From Trichomonas tenax (taxonomy: Eukaryota > Parabasalia > Trichomonadida > Trichomonadidae), in NCBI GenBank assembly GCA_023091735.1, contig JALKBU010000509.1, forward strand, positions 1 through 36,152: DNA of 36,152 nt. The letters run 5' to 3'. A model generated the notes under the pieces. It made no database searches, had not been told where the DNA came from, and saw only the letters and a list, made by a program, of their open reading frames with translations. Each line of letters opens with the position of its first letter. The first letter of the stretch is position 1. Shown here in pieces: positions 7,553 to 16,541 of the stretch. Made by a program: the position numbers and the translations under genes.

Positions 7553-9790
7553 ATGGGTTCTGAACAAAGTAGTGATGCGGAAGAACCCAAAAATTCGGAA
7601 ATAGGACACATAAACAAGATAGGAAAGAATAAGAGAGTGAGTACATTGAGACCTATACGTGAAACTATAACTATCTCAGATAGTTCTGATGATGAAAATA
7701 TTGTTGCAATAAATATTCAATCTAACTGGTCAAAACCTGCGCCAAAAGAAGCCAAAATACTTGCAAAATCTCCTACTACATCATATTCGGAATCAGACAA
7801 CGATGGAATAATAGAAATTCAAACTAAAAGCGAATCACAAGAATACATTAAGAACATTGATAAAGCACTTAAAGAAGCAAGCAAAAACATGGTTATTTCT
7901 GACTCAAGCGATAGTGATGTTTTATTGAAATCTCCAATGGCAAGTAAACCTATATCAGAAGCGACAGCAGACCATACTGTTGATGAAATTGATGATTCCG
8001 ACGACAATTCTGATATTGAGTTTATTGAATTGACATCCAGTGATTCAGAAGGAAAATTAAAGCTTCCGCCTGAAACACCAACAAAATACAAAGGAAGCAT
8101 ATACACAGAAGCAGTTATTGATGATGGAAAAACAGTTACAGACTATTTATTCAATCAAGAAAATATTCCACATGTGTTCAAACAATATATAGAAATACAG
8201 AAACTTCTAAGAGACTTGAAACCAGATAATCTCAATACAACAGCAAACGAAATCATTTCGAAGGCCATAGAACTGGAAAATAACTTCGAAGCCTTTAAGA
8301 TGATTCATTGTTTCTCGAAATCTCGCGGAAAGAATTCCGTTCTTTTTTCACAACTCTTTACTAAGATGATTATTGCTTTCGGAGACAGCTTCAAGAAAAT
8401 TATTGTTAACAACGCGCAAGGAAATATATTGTATAGTCTATACGAGAATGGTGTTATAACACTTTCTGAAATTAAAGATAGAATGAGCACCTTTACAGAT
8501 TTAGTTTACTTCTTCCTTCCGGAAATAGGAACAGAGAAAATGTACGCTATCAATGATAGCCATCATTTCTCGAATATCCGCAAGAATATACAGTACTTGA
8601 AACAGAATGACTGGAATATTTACCGATATATGAGGAAATATGGATATGAACAGAATTCTGTTGGCTTAGCTTTGAGGAATGATGATGTTGTTTTGTTTAA
8701 ATCATTAGTGAAAAAGAACGAAAAGGTGATGAAGGAACTTGTTCAAATCGGGCAATTTGATGGAGATAGTACATTAATGACACCAATTTGTGCAGCAGCT
8801 CATTATGGCAGTGATGATATTTTTGATTTTCTTTTGATGCAAAATGTAGAAATTGATGCAGGTCAAATCAAAACATGCTCTATTTATGGAGGCTCATTAC
8901 ATATTGTTTCGGCTCTTTCGCGTAGAGGCGTTGACTTCTCTGACATGCTTAGGAATGCCTCTGCTGAGCATCGCTATGAACTGTTTAATTATCTTGTTGA
9001 CAGCAATGCTGATCAAAATATAACATTTCAATCTATGGTAAATTCCGAAAACATTGCTGCTTTTGTTTATACAATGAATCACAACCAAACTATGGAATTC
9101 GATCCTGACTTTATATTCAGGATGGCTGCAATCGGTGGTTCTCTTTCTGTTTGTTTATATCTTGCGGAGAATGGACTTGCAAATCCAAACTTGAAACGTG
9201 GAAAAGAACAGAAAACATTGCTTATTTCAAGTGCTGAGAATGGTAGAAATGAAATTGTTTCTTTCTTATTGCATATTGAAACTATTGATATTCATGCAAA
9301 GGATAGGAAAGGAATGACAGCACTTCATCATGCTTGCCTCAAAGATCACTCTGAGTGTGTGAAAACTCTTTTAGATGGCGGCGCTAATGTTGAGGAAAGA
9401 GATGAAATAGGTGATACACCATTAATGAAAGCAGCAATTTGTGGCAGCATTGAGTGTGCTCAGTTGCTATTAGCAAAGAAAGCAAATATAGATGGTCAAT
9501 CCAATTATAGAATGACACCAATTCTTTATGCAGCACGCGAACAACACGTTCCAATGTGCGACTTTTTAGTATCTAAAGGTGCTGATATTTCAATAGCATC
9601 AAAGTCATCCATCAGCGTTCTCCATTATTCTGCAAACAACTTAAAACTACTGAAATTGTTTATAATGCATGGCACTGATGTGAATACACCAATGAATGAT
9701 GGAAAGAGAGCAATCGATTGGAGCGAGTCAGAAGATTGTCAAAAATTCTTACTCCGCAATGGTTCTCTTCCAAAATATGCTCCAAATTAG
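7553..9790 (+). CDS. Ankyrin-repeat protein with tandem SUMO-interacting-motif-like N-terminus
   Basis: This is a 745-residue protein. Residues 1-180 are acidic and disordered, with hydrophobic-then-Ser/Asp patches: ITISDSSDDE (39-48), IIEIQTKSE (86-94), MVISDSSDSD (113-122) and IEFIELTSSDSE (155-166). These match SUMO-interacting motifs flanked by phosphorylatable Ser. Residues about 190-420 resemble the helical N-terminal region found before ankyrin arrays in many trichomonad proteins (DUF3447-like). Clear ankyrin repeats follow in the C-terminal third (for example GMTALHHACLKDHSECVKTL and GDTPLMKAAICGSIECAQLL). There is no signal peptide or membrane span. The start is the first ATG after a TCC/TCA-type sequence. 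The role is probably protein binding, possibly to SUMOylated partners; the latter is inference. Confidence 0.85.
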   Translation: MGSEQSSDAEEPKNSEIGHINKIGKNKRVSTLRPIRETITISDSSDDENIVAINIQSNWSKPAPKEAKILAKSPTTSYSESDNDGIIEIQTKSESQEYIKNIDKALKEASKNMVISDSSDSDVLLKSPMASKPISEATADHTVDEIDDSDDNSDIEFIELTSSDSEGKLKLPPETPTKYKGSIYTEAVIDDGKTVTDYLFNQENIPHVFKQYIEIQKLLRDLKPDNLNTTANEIISKAIELENNFEAFKMIHCFSKSRGKNSVLFSQLFTKMIIAFGDSFKKIIVNNAQGNILYSLYENGVITLSEIKDRMSTFTDLVYFFLPEIGTEKMYAINDSHHFSNIRKNIQYLKQNDWNIYRYMRKYGYEQNSVGLALRNDDVVLFKSLVKKNEKVMKELVQIGQFDGDSTLMTPICAAAHYGSDDIFDFLLMQNVEIDAGQIKTCSIYGGSLHIVSALSRRGVDFSDMLRNASAEHRYELFNYLVDSNADQNITFQSMVNSENIAAFVYTMNHNQTMEFDPDFIFRMAAIGGSLSVCLYLAENGLANPNLKRGKEQKTLLISSAENGRNEIVSFLLHIETIDIHAKDRKGMTALHHACLKDHSECVKTLLDGGANVEERDEIGDTPLMKAAICGSIECAQLLLAKKANIDGQSNYRMTPILYAAREQHVPMCDFLVSKGADISIASKSSISVLHYSANNLKLLKLFIMHGTDVNTPMNDGKRAIDWSESEDCQKFLLRNGSLPKYAPN

Positions 9791-9908
9791 ATTTTTTTTT
9801 GTGTTTGTGTATAAGTAAATATAAATATAAATATTAGATTGTTCAGTATTATTAATAATTGTCTCGTTTTAAAGATAAAATATACAAAAAAAAAATAAGA
9901 TAATAACA

Positions 9909-11405
9909 TTACATAACGTTGCAATCGAAATACTGGTTCATTCCTGCATTGTTCTGATCTTCGAGTGCGTTCTTGACCTCATTAGCAAGTGCTTCATCAT
10001 CAACATTAGTGAATGCGTATGGTTGCCAAAGCATTGCGTAGTCATCGATACCACTTGTTGCAAGCATCTTTTTCTGCCTGTGAACTGCAACAACATTGAC
10101 ATTGCCATCGTGGCCGCGAAGAACTTTCTTGATTCCTCCATCTTCTACGTTGTAGAAGTAAATATTTCCATCATCAGAACCAGTAACAACAAAGTCACCG
10201 AACCAGTTGCATGCTTTGATTGTTTCAACACTCCTGTGTCCAGAGAGAACTCTGATGCATCCTGGAGCTTCGCGGACTCTTTCTTCCTCTTCTTCTTCCT
10301 CCTCGGGAGTAAATTCTGCCTCATTTGTATCTTCATCAACATGAACATGTCCATGGAGAGCACTCTGAAGGGCCTCGATGTTAATACTGCCATCTTCATT
10401 GATAAACTCACGTGGATCGATATATTGAGGAGTCCTGACGCCTCTTGGCTCTGGCCTATGGAATTCTTCGAGCTTGTAGGCTTTGTTCGTTTCGAATACG
10501 TGAATATCACCTCCAATGACAGTTGCAGCGATTCTTTCACCATAATCATCAAAAGCAGCTCCAGTAACTTCTTGTTCGCCACCGTAAGCTTCACGAACTG
10601 AAAATCCATAGTATTCTGTCTGTCTTGGTTCTTTTATTGCGCGCAAATCGAATAATTTAACTGTGCCATCAGCAGATGACGCTAAGAACTTCTTTCTGTC
10701 AATTGGATCGACGTCCATTGAGAATATTTGGGATCTCCTTCCGCCTATTTCGAGCAAAAGAGTCTCATCAATGGTGTATTCTGGATATCCGTTCATTCCA
10801 CCTCCGTCGCCTTGAGAACGTAAATTATGATTGATGATATCAGCAGTCAAACGGTCACAGCCATCGTAATTCATATCATCATCAGTCAAAATCTTGAGAT
10901 TCACTCGATCAGTTGATTTGTAAGGTACTCTTGTATCAAACAATCTGATTGTTGAGTCAGCGGAGCATGTTACAAACGTATTTGGATCAATTACAAATGA
11001 ACAAAGAACTTTTCGAATGTGATGATTGATAAAAGATGTTGTAAATGCGCTCGTTTCAGAAAATTCGACGATCTGAACTGTTGCATCGTTGCCTCCTGAT
11101 ATGAATTTGTTTGAAGAAAGGAAATTTGTGGTAAAAACATTCGTTATATGCGGCTTAAGCATGACTTTTGGATGATATTTTTGCGTCCCGATGTCCCATA
11201 TCCAGACGCATCCATCATCGCACCCAGTAATCAACTTGTCACCGAACGGATTAAACGCACAAGTGTTTATGCAGCCTTTGTGACCGACAAGCTTCGAAGA
11301 ATTTTGCATTGATTTAATTAGGTGCTCATCGGAAGTGAAAAATCGCGGAAAAGAGTCGAAATCTCCATCAGTCCTTGAATCACGAATTATATCTGACAAA
11401 TGCAT
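9909..11405 (-). CDS. WD40-repeat protein, DCAF8/WDR42-like
   Basis: This 498-residue beta-propeller protein has WD repeats at the N-terminus (GHKGCINTCAFNPFGDKLIT ending WIWD near residue 70), in the middle (VTCSADSTIRLFDTR, SSADGTVKLFDLR) and at the C-terminus (SGHRSVETIKACNWFGDFVV, GHDGNVNVVAVHRQKKML). The paired repeat endings (L)FDTR and (L)FDLR match the WDxR box that DDB1-CUL4-associated factors use to bind DDB1. The order of first repeats resembles DCAF8. A Glu-rich insertion (PEEEEEEEERV) sits in a loop near residue 385, as is common in DCAF8-type proteins. A role as a CUL4-DDB1 ubiquitin-ligase substrate receptor is inferred from family. Being only a scaffold WD protein is the alternative. 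Confidence 0.75.
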   Translation of the reverse strand: MHLSDIIRDSRTDGDFDSFPRFFTSDEHLIKSMQNSSKLVGHKGCINTCAFNPFGDKLITGCDDGCVWIWDIGTQKYHPKVMLKPHITNVFTTNFLSSNKFISGGNDATVQIVEFSETSAFTTSFINHHIRKVLCSFVIDPNTFVTCSADSTIRLFDTRVPYKSTDRVNLKILTDDDMNYDGCDRLTADIINHNLRSQGDGGGMNGYPEYTIDETLLLEIGGRRSQIFSMDVDPIDRKKFLASSADGTVKLFDLRAIKEPRQTEYYGFSVREAYGGEQEVTGAAFDDYGERIAATVIGGDIHVFETNKAYKLEEFHRPEPRGVRTPQYIDPREFINEDGSINIEALQSALHGHVHVDEDTNEAEFTPEEEEEEEERVREAPGCIRVLSGHRSVETIKACNWFGDFVVTGSDDGNIYFYNVEDGGIKKVLRGHDGNVNVVAVHRQKKMLATSGIDDYAMLWQPYAFTNVDDEALANEVKNALEDQNNAGMNQYFDCNVM

Positions 11406-11728
11406 TTTTAAAATTCTGCCGCTGTTTTATTTTTGCTTTTTGACGCTTTACAAATATGTAAACAAAAATAAAATGTCAAACACGTATTTCGATTAATAGA
11501 TTAATGATTTTGTTACTAGAAACAAGATCACCTAACATATAATCCTTTCGAAAGGTTATGTTCTTATCTGCGAATTATAAATATGATTTTGTTTCTGAAT
11601 TAAATAATAAAAAAGACAAGCATATGAAAGAAATGGAAATGCTATTTGAAAAAAATAAATTTATATGTGATCCATAGCTCACCGATGAGCTGCTAATGAA
11701 TTCGACAAAAATATATTTTTTTGATAAG

Positions 11729-11734
11729 AAAAAA
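11729..11734 (-). terminator. Pol III oligo-T terminator of tRNA-Ala
   Basis: On the minus strand the tRNA is followed immediately by TTTTTTCTTATC, a typical RNA polymerase III stop. Confidence 0.7.
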
Positions 11735-11806
11735 TGGAGGTGAGGGGAATCGAACCCCCGGCCTCATCTATGCTAAAGACGCACTCTACCACTGAGCCAC
11801 ACCCCC
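11735..11806 (-). tRNA. tRNA-Ala (anticodon AGC)
   Basis: This is a complete 72-nt cloverleaf on the minus strand with no intron. The acceptor stem is GGGGGTG/CACCTCC with discriminator A. The D stem is GCTC/GAGT and the anticodon stem CGTCT/AGATG, with loop TTAGCAT. The T arm is GGGGG-TTCGATT-CCCCT. The third acceptor pair is G3-T70, the G3:U70 identity element of alanine tRNAs, which confirms the assignment. CCA is not encoded. A TTTTTT run directly follows the 3' end as a Pol III terminator. The sequence is identical to the copy at 22292-22363. Confidence 0.97.
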
Positions 11807-11963
11807 AATTCACATATAATAAATTTTATATTTACTTGCTTATAGAATACTAATGATTCACAAAATTATATCAATAATTTCATGGATAGTATAGTAAAAG
11901 AATATTGACATCGAGAATGAAACTGTTTTTAAAGTATAAACTATATGCATTTACTTTATAATT

Positions 11964-12338
11964 TTATTCAACAAATTGTTTGTATCCCTCTGTCTCAATG
12001 AAACCCAGAATCCCACCCTTAAGGTACACTATATCGAAGTTTGGCTTAACTTTTAAGTTCTTTGCCTCTTTCTGGAAGAGATCTGCAGAATAGACAGAAC
12101 GTGGACCAGTATGGCAGTAACAGACAAGTTTGTCTATCTTATCTTTGACACTTTCCTCGAGAATCTGCGACAAATTGTCCTCTGTGTGCATCTTGAGCGG
12201 TAAATTAATTGCATCTTTAATAATCGCGTATTCTCCAAAGTCAACATCTCTGACATCGAGTAACTTCAATTTCTTGTTTGCTTTGAGGAGATCAATAAGG
12301 CCCTTCGAAGTTATCTCTTTGACTCCTCCGACGTACAT
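11964..12338 (-). CDS. Single-domain rhodanese-like protein
   Basis: This 124-residue protein spans one rhodanese domain. The CH2A-like segment KLLDVRDVDFGEYAIIKDAI (residues 25-44) is followed by the active loop CHTGPRS with catalytic Cys75 and Arg80. The loop has the short C-x4-R form of sulfurtransferases, not the C-x5-R form of Cdc25/Acr2 phosphatases. A sulfurtransferase or persulfide-carrier role is therefore favoured over phosphatase or arsenate reductase. There is no organelle-targeting presequence that I can recognise. The ATG is preceded by a T/A-rich leader and lies in an uncrowded intergenic region. Confidence 0.85.
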   Translation of the reverse strand: MYVGGVKEITSKGLIDLLKANKKLKLLDVRDVDFGEYAIIKDAINLPLKMHTEDNLSQILEESVKDKIDKLVCYCHTGPRSVYSADLFQKEAKNLKVKPNFDIVYLKGGILGFIETEGYKQFVE

Positions 12339-12528
12339 TTTTTGTTTTGTTTTATATCTTAATGAGTCAGTTCGATCCCGCTGTAATTCGCTTCAATATT
12401 CAAAGCATGTTAAATCGGCATCGCGATACGTCCAAATAAACACTTATTGAGATTGATAATTATTTTTGTAAGATTGATGATTCACAATGGAACAGTTTAT
12501 GTCATACAAACAAACATAGATAGGTGGC

Positions 12529-13455
12529 TTAAGCAGCGAGTGCGTTCTTCAATTTTTCATTTTCATGCTCTAATTCTTTCTTCTTTTCCATCAGTTTCTC
12601 GTTCTCATGCTTGATCTGGCGATACTGCTTCTTTGTCTTTTCTATTCTTACTGTTAACGCAACATTCTTGATCTTCAACAAATCTGAGGCTGAGGGTCGT
12701 TTTTCTGGCTCTTTCTCCAGCATTGATGCAATTACTTGCCAGAGTTCTTCAGAGTACTCATTTGGAATCCTCTTTATCTCGCCGTATTTAATTTTGCCAT
12801 TTAATTGTTGCTGTCCATAAGCTCTAAATGGCGGAGATCTCGCTGCCATCTCGTAAATCACACACCCTAGAGCCCAAATATCGCTTTTATCGTCGTAAGA
12901 GTGATGAGAAACGAGCTCTGGAGACATGTAAAGAGGAGTTCCTAAATATGTCTTCGTTGAGCCATCTGGGATTGGTTTTGCTAATCCAAAGTCACCAAGC
13001 TTGACGTGGCCGCTGCTGTCTATAAAGATATTGCCCGGTTTGATGTCTCTGTGGATTATTCTTTCTTTTCCATTGTGACATTCATTCAATGCGAGTGCTA
13101 ATTCAGAAAGCGACAGCCAGATCTGGTTTTCACCTATAGGTGTTTTAGCATTTTGGATAAATTTCTGGAGATCTCCACCAGAACAATATTCCATGATCAA
13201 AAATATTGTTCTGTGAGTTGTATCGACAATTCTATCGTAGTACGTAACAATGTTGTCATTTCTAAGTTTCTTGAGAATGTTGCATTCGTTGACAAGCATT
13301 TCTTTCTCGTGTGTCGACATATTTCCGTAGTTTATTTGCTTCAAAGCGACTGTTTTGTAGTCTAATTTGCGAACAGCAACATAGGCCTGTCCGAAGGAAC
13401 CTTTTCCTATGAAGTCTTGTATTTCGTAACCTTCAAGATTTGGTTTCGAAAACAT
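12529..13455 (-). CDS. NEK-family serine/threonine protein kinase
   Basis: This 308-residue protein has a full kinase domain. It shows the glycine loop GKGSFG (18-23), VALK with Lys39, helix-C Glu57, the catalytic loop HRDIKPGN (135-142), DFG (155-157), and the activation/P+1 segment GTPLYMSPE (172-180). The GTPLYMSPE form, together with a C-terminal leucine-zipper-like coil (about 265-308: ENEKLMEKKKELEHENEKLK), is typical of Nek2-type NIMA kinases, which act at centrosomes, basal bodies and mitosis. It is short after the domain compared with animal Nek2, lacking the long tail. A TTTACTTGTCA motif lies 51 bp upstream of the start, at 13506-13516. Confidence 0.92.
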   Translation of the reverse strand: MFSKPNLEGYEIQDFIGKGSFGQAYVAVRKLDYKTVALKQINYGNMSTHEKEMLVNECNILKKLRNDNIVTYYDRIVDTTHRTIFLIMEYCSGGDLQKFIQNAKTPIGENQIWLSLSELALALNECHNGKERIIHRDIKPGNIFIDSSGHVKLGDFGLAKPIPDGSTKTYLGTPLYMSPELVSHHSYDDKSDIWALGCVIYEMAARSPPFRAYGQQQLNGKIKYGEIKRIPNEYSEELWQVIASMLEKEPEKRPSASDLLKIKNVALTVRIEKTKKQYRQIKHENEKLMEKKKELEHENEKLKNALAA

Positions 13456-13505
13456 TTTTAAACGTGCACATTGTCACTTTTGTTTAATCATTAGGAAAGT
13501 GCCAA

Positions 13506-13516
13506 TTTACTTGTCA
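13506..13516 (+). promoter_or_regulatory. Single TTTACTTGTCA motif
   Basis: This perfect copy of the recurring 11-bp motif lies in the divergent interval between the NEK kinase (minus) and the exportin-like gene (plus), 173 bp before the first copy of the array at 13689. Confidence 0.5.
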
Positions 13517-13688
13517 GAAGATCAAAGATGTTTTTTTTCTCCTTCCCTGATTTCTTGGCGAAAATGAAGAACTTCTTTCGTCCAATTATCTTTTAACTAT
13601 CTTATATAGTGTTGAAAATGCTTAAGATGTATATATCATAGTTGTTAGTATCAAAAGTCACCAAATTATTCAAAATGGTATTTTTTTA

Positions 13689-13836
13689 CTTACATGGCAG
13701 AATTTATGAAAACTGTACTTGGTTAATTGTAAGTTTACGTGTCATATTTTACAAATCTATTTGGCAATTGTTGATTTACTTGCCAAACTATTTGAAAATG
13801 AGAAGTTTATCTGGCATTTTAATAATTTACTTGTCA
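13689..13836 (+). promoter_or_regulatory. Array of TTTACNTGNCA motifs before the exportin-like gene
   Basis: Seven copies in the same orientation start at 13689 (CTTACATGGCA), 13714 (TGTACTTGGTT, degenerate), 13734 (TTTACGTGTCA), 13756 (TCTATTTGGCA), 13775 (TTTACTTGCCA), 13806 (TTTATCTGGCA) and 13826 (TTTACTTGTCA). The steps are 25, 20, 22, 19, 31 and 20 bp. The last copy ends 10 bp before the ATG, and its final TCATAATT could double as a transcription initiator. Confidence 0.7.
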
Positions 13837-13846
13837 TAATTACAGA

Positions 13847-16375
13847 ATGCAGACTGATGATGCGAAATTAGAATCATCTGTCGCTGCTCTTAATTCGAAT
13901 GAGCCATCAGAGGACGACAAAATGGATGCAATGGATTATATCGCAGAATTTGTGAAGTCTTCTGAAGGATTTTCATATGTTCTATCAAATTTTGCGAAAT
14001 TTACCAATCAAATCACTTATTCTTTTATATTTAAGCTAATTACGTACTGGATAACAGAAAAGTCTAATGAAATACCCAATGAAGTCGTTGAAAGTTTGAA
14101 AACAAATTTATTCGATATTGGAAATCAATTAATTGCAAGATTTGATGATAGCTTTACTACAGAACTCATAAATACGCAAGTTGAATTAATATTTTTTGTT
14201 TTTCCTTCAAAATGGGCTCATTTTTGGGATATTTTGATGAAAATGCCTCAAAATTACGTTTTTAAGTTCTTGGATATATTCTGTTATCAATGTTCTATAA
14301 TGACACCACGTAGATTCACGATGTTTTCATCTTTTACAAATTCATTAATTTCAGTAAATATGATTCAGCAAATTTACTCACTGGCATTTGGTAACTTACA
14401 GCCAGTTTCATACTCTATCATATCCTCTTTATCGAAATGGACTGATATTAGTTGGGTTACTGATGGAAGCCTTTTTCAAGCCTTTATGGCTAACATTAAC
14501 AATCCAGAATGTTCAAAGTACATATTTAAGACATTTTCATCTATAATTACAAGAAATATAGATGATTCGATTAAATTATCTCTAATATCGAGTGTTAGCA
14601 ATCCAGAACGTGTTAGACAGATTTGCCAAAGCTCTCAGTCCATTGATGTCTATGTAGAATCCGCCAATTACATTTATTCTGCTGGAATTATTTTATTACC
14701 AACTGAATCTTCTGTTCCTTATTATGAAATAGCTCTTGAATTCCTTCATCTTGATTCTTCCATCTCCATTGTTATTGCACCATTTATTGCTTCATATACA
14801 AAGCAATATCCAGAAACTTCATCAGTCACTCTTCCAATCGCAATTTCTCGATGTGTTTCTTTTTTTAATGAAATCGATGAAAGCGGATTTCCATCCATTT
14901 CTCAAAAGCCATTCATAGAGAGTCTATGTAACATCATTTCGTCATGCTATGTCGTTGAACCAGAAACATCATCGATGATAATTTCACAAATCTTTACAGA
15001 AAGCTTTGATATAGAAAATTCGCCACAGTTTTCTTCTGCAATTCTTTATATCTTAAATTATATGGTTGATAAAACAGGCTCTTCAACGAGTTTCGTTGAA
15101 GAATTCATTCCTCATGTTACACCACTTGCACAACTTGAATATCCTCTTCCTTCGACGCATGTTTTCGCAGTTTATTTATTGTTCAGATTATTCGTTCATA
15201 GAAATGATAAATTCCCTCTTGAAACAAAGCAGGATATCTTCACATCTCTCATCAATTTCATTGTCATTCAGGAACTTCCAGAAGGTCATTTAAACGGCTG
15301 CATTGAGTTTCTAAATCAGTTATCACGAAATCAAAAGACTAATTTTACAATTTCCGCAGAAGTTCTCACGATGTTCCTAAACACATTAAATGAAAGTCTC
15401 GTTGGCGCTGCAGGAGGTTTGATGCGATATGTTTCGCCTTCAGATGCCAGTGCTGTTATTGGAGCTGTAATTCCTCCACTTGCTGAGCTTCTGATGAGCG
15501 AAGAAACGTCACAACGCGGAGTTTCATGTATCCTCAGTTTAGCTTCAAAAGTTCCAAACTCGGCTATTTTACCAGAATTGGCCGACTTCTTGACAAAAGC
15601 AGTACTAACATGTGAAATTCCATCCATGGACAGTGATCACACAGTTGCTTTGTTCATCAAAGCTTTGTCAGAGAGAATGCAAGGTTCAGCAAGTGCCAAT
15701 ATTTTCAGGCTCACGAATGCATTGTGTGGGCCAAAGTCCATCACTGCTTGTGTGAATCACATGATCATCTATAGGCAAACTCTTCGTCCGGAAGATTTCT
15801 TCACTATAATCTCATCATTGTTTGATGTTTTCTCGTTCCAGATTGAACTCTTCACTCTTGAGCTCGACACAATGAATACAACCGATAGTTACGCGATCTG
15901 TATAAGACAATTCTTCAAGTTGATGACTGATTCTGTCGAGATTCTCACAGAAGGAATGACAACATATTTGTTCGATCTCGCTGAAATCTGTTTGAGTAAG
16001 TTTTATTCGCAAAGCGTTATCTTCGACAGCACAATACAGTTATTGTCTGGTTTAGCAAAACAACACGCCGAAATTATTGTCAGACGATTCTATTCTATGT
16101 CATTTAACTTCATTTTCTCTAATTCTTGTGATCCTAACACCCCAAGTGGCCTGAAGCTTGCTCAGAGAGTCAGCAGCTTTCATAGAGAACTTTCGCTATT
16201 TCTTCCTGATGCATGTATGGAAATTCTCACCAATGTTCTTTCACATTTCGGACTTGGCGCCGATGATGCAAATCTTTATATAGGAATGCATGAATTAGAT
16301 GCTCGTGTTAAGAATGAAGAGCTCAGAAGATTTATTCAGAACTTGATAACTCTCAAAAAATCAATAGAATTTTAG
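13847..16375 (+). CDS. Exportin-T-like karyopherin (HEAT-repeat nuclear transport receptor)
   Basis: This 842-residue all-helical protein has no signal peptide or membrane spans. Two stretches match the exportin-1/exportin-T pattern. FPSKWAHFWDIL (119-130) corresponds to the Xpo1-type 'P..W..F...L' helix. The SSLSKWTDISWVTDGSL region (193-209), followed by an Ile/Leu-rich helix and KLSLISS, corresponds to the conserved 'WIDI..I' segment of exportin-T/Los1. Exportin-T carries mature tRNA out of the nucleus with RanGTP. Length is close to, but a little below, that of yeast and human exportin-T. The start at 13847 follows the last motif copy and a TCATAATTACAGA initiator-like sequence. Another exportin of the same superfamily is the main alternative. 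Confidence 0.6.
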   Translation: MQTDDAKLESSVAALNSNEPSEDDKMDAMDYIAEFVKSSEGFSYVLSNFAKFTNQITYSFIFKLITYWITEKSNEIPNEVVESLKTNLFDIGNQLIARFDDSFTTELINTQVELIFFVFPSKWAHFWDILMKMPQNYVFKFLDIFCYQCSIMTPRRFTMFSSFTNSLISVNMIQQIYSLAFGNLQPVSYSIISSLSKWTDISWVTDGSLFQAFMANINNPECSKYIFKTFSSIITRNIDDSIKLSLISSVSNPERVRQICQSSQSIDVYVESANYIYSAGIILLPTESSVPYYEIALEFLHLDSSISIVIAPFIASYTKQYPETSSVTLPIAISRCVSFFNEIDESGFPSISQKPFIESLCNIISSCYVVEPETSSMIISQIFTESFDIENSPQFSSAILYILNYMVDKTGSSTSFVEEFIPHVTPLAQLEYPLPSTHVFAVYLLFRLFVHRNDKFPLETKQDIFTSLINFIVIQELPEGHLNGCIEFLNQLSRNQKTNFTISAEVLTMFLNTLNESLVGAAGGLMRYVSPSDASAVIGAVIPPLAELLMSEETSQRGVSCILSLASKVPNSAILPELADFLTKAVLTCEIPSMDSDHTVALFIKALSERMQGSASANIFRLTNALCGPKSITACVNHMIIYRQTLRPEDFFTIISSLFDVFSFQIELFTLELDTMNTTDSYAICIRQFFKLMTDSVEILTEGMTTYLFDLAEICLSKFYSQSVIFDSTIQLLSGLAKQHAEIIVRRFYSMSFNFIFSNSCDPNTPSGLKLAQRVSSFHRELSLFLPDACMEILTNVLSHFGLGADDANLYIGMHELDARVKNEELRRFIQNLITLKKSIEF

Positions 16376-16541
16376 AAATCGAAGGAAATGATTTCATCAT
16401 TTCTATATAATTGTTATATATGATAAAAACTTTGTTTGTTAGTAATATAATCTTTTATATGAGATTTCATGTGAATAGAAAATCAAACAATTTTTATATA
16501 TGATAAATAAATAAAAAAAATACATACAAAATATAATATGA

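Larger units (their letters stand above)
11622..11806 (-). repeat. Duplicated tRNA-Ala unit, copy 1 (partner 22172-22363)
   Basis: Beyond the tRNA itself, about 110 bp of the tRNA's 3' flank is recognisably related between the two loci. Shared words include ATATGAAAGAAATG, GTGATCCATAGCTC (11667-11680), TAATGAATT and AAGAAAAAA. The unit contains a hairpin AGCTCA-CCGA-TGAGCT in this copy. It indicates an older duplication that carried the tRNA and its downstream DNA. Confidence 0.7.

Noticed and set aside
7404..7604. 66-residue plus-strand ORF overlapping the ankyrin gene start
   Set aside because: It has Lys/Ile/Asn-rich composition of AT-rich leader DNA and overlaps the true start in another frame.
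10023..10601. Plus-strand 192-residue ORF
   Set aside because: It lies wholly inside the WD40 gene on the other strand and has no family features. The WD40 frame is clearly the coding one.
11964..12338. Cdc25/arsenate-reductase assignment for the rhodanese protein
   Set aside because: The active loop is C-x4-R (CHTGPR), as in sulfurtransferases, not the longer C-x5-R phosphatase loop.
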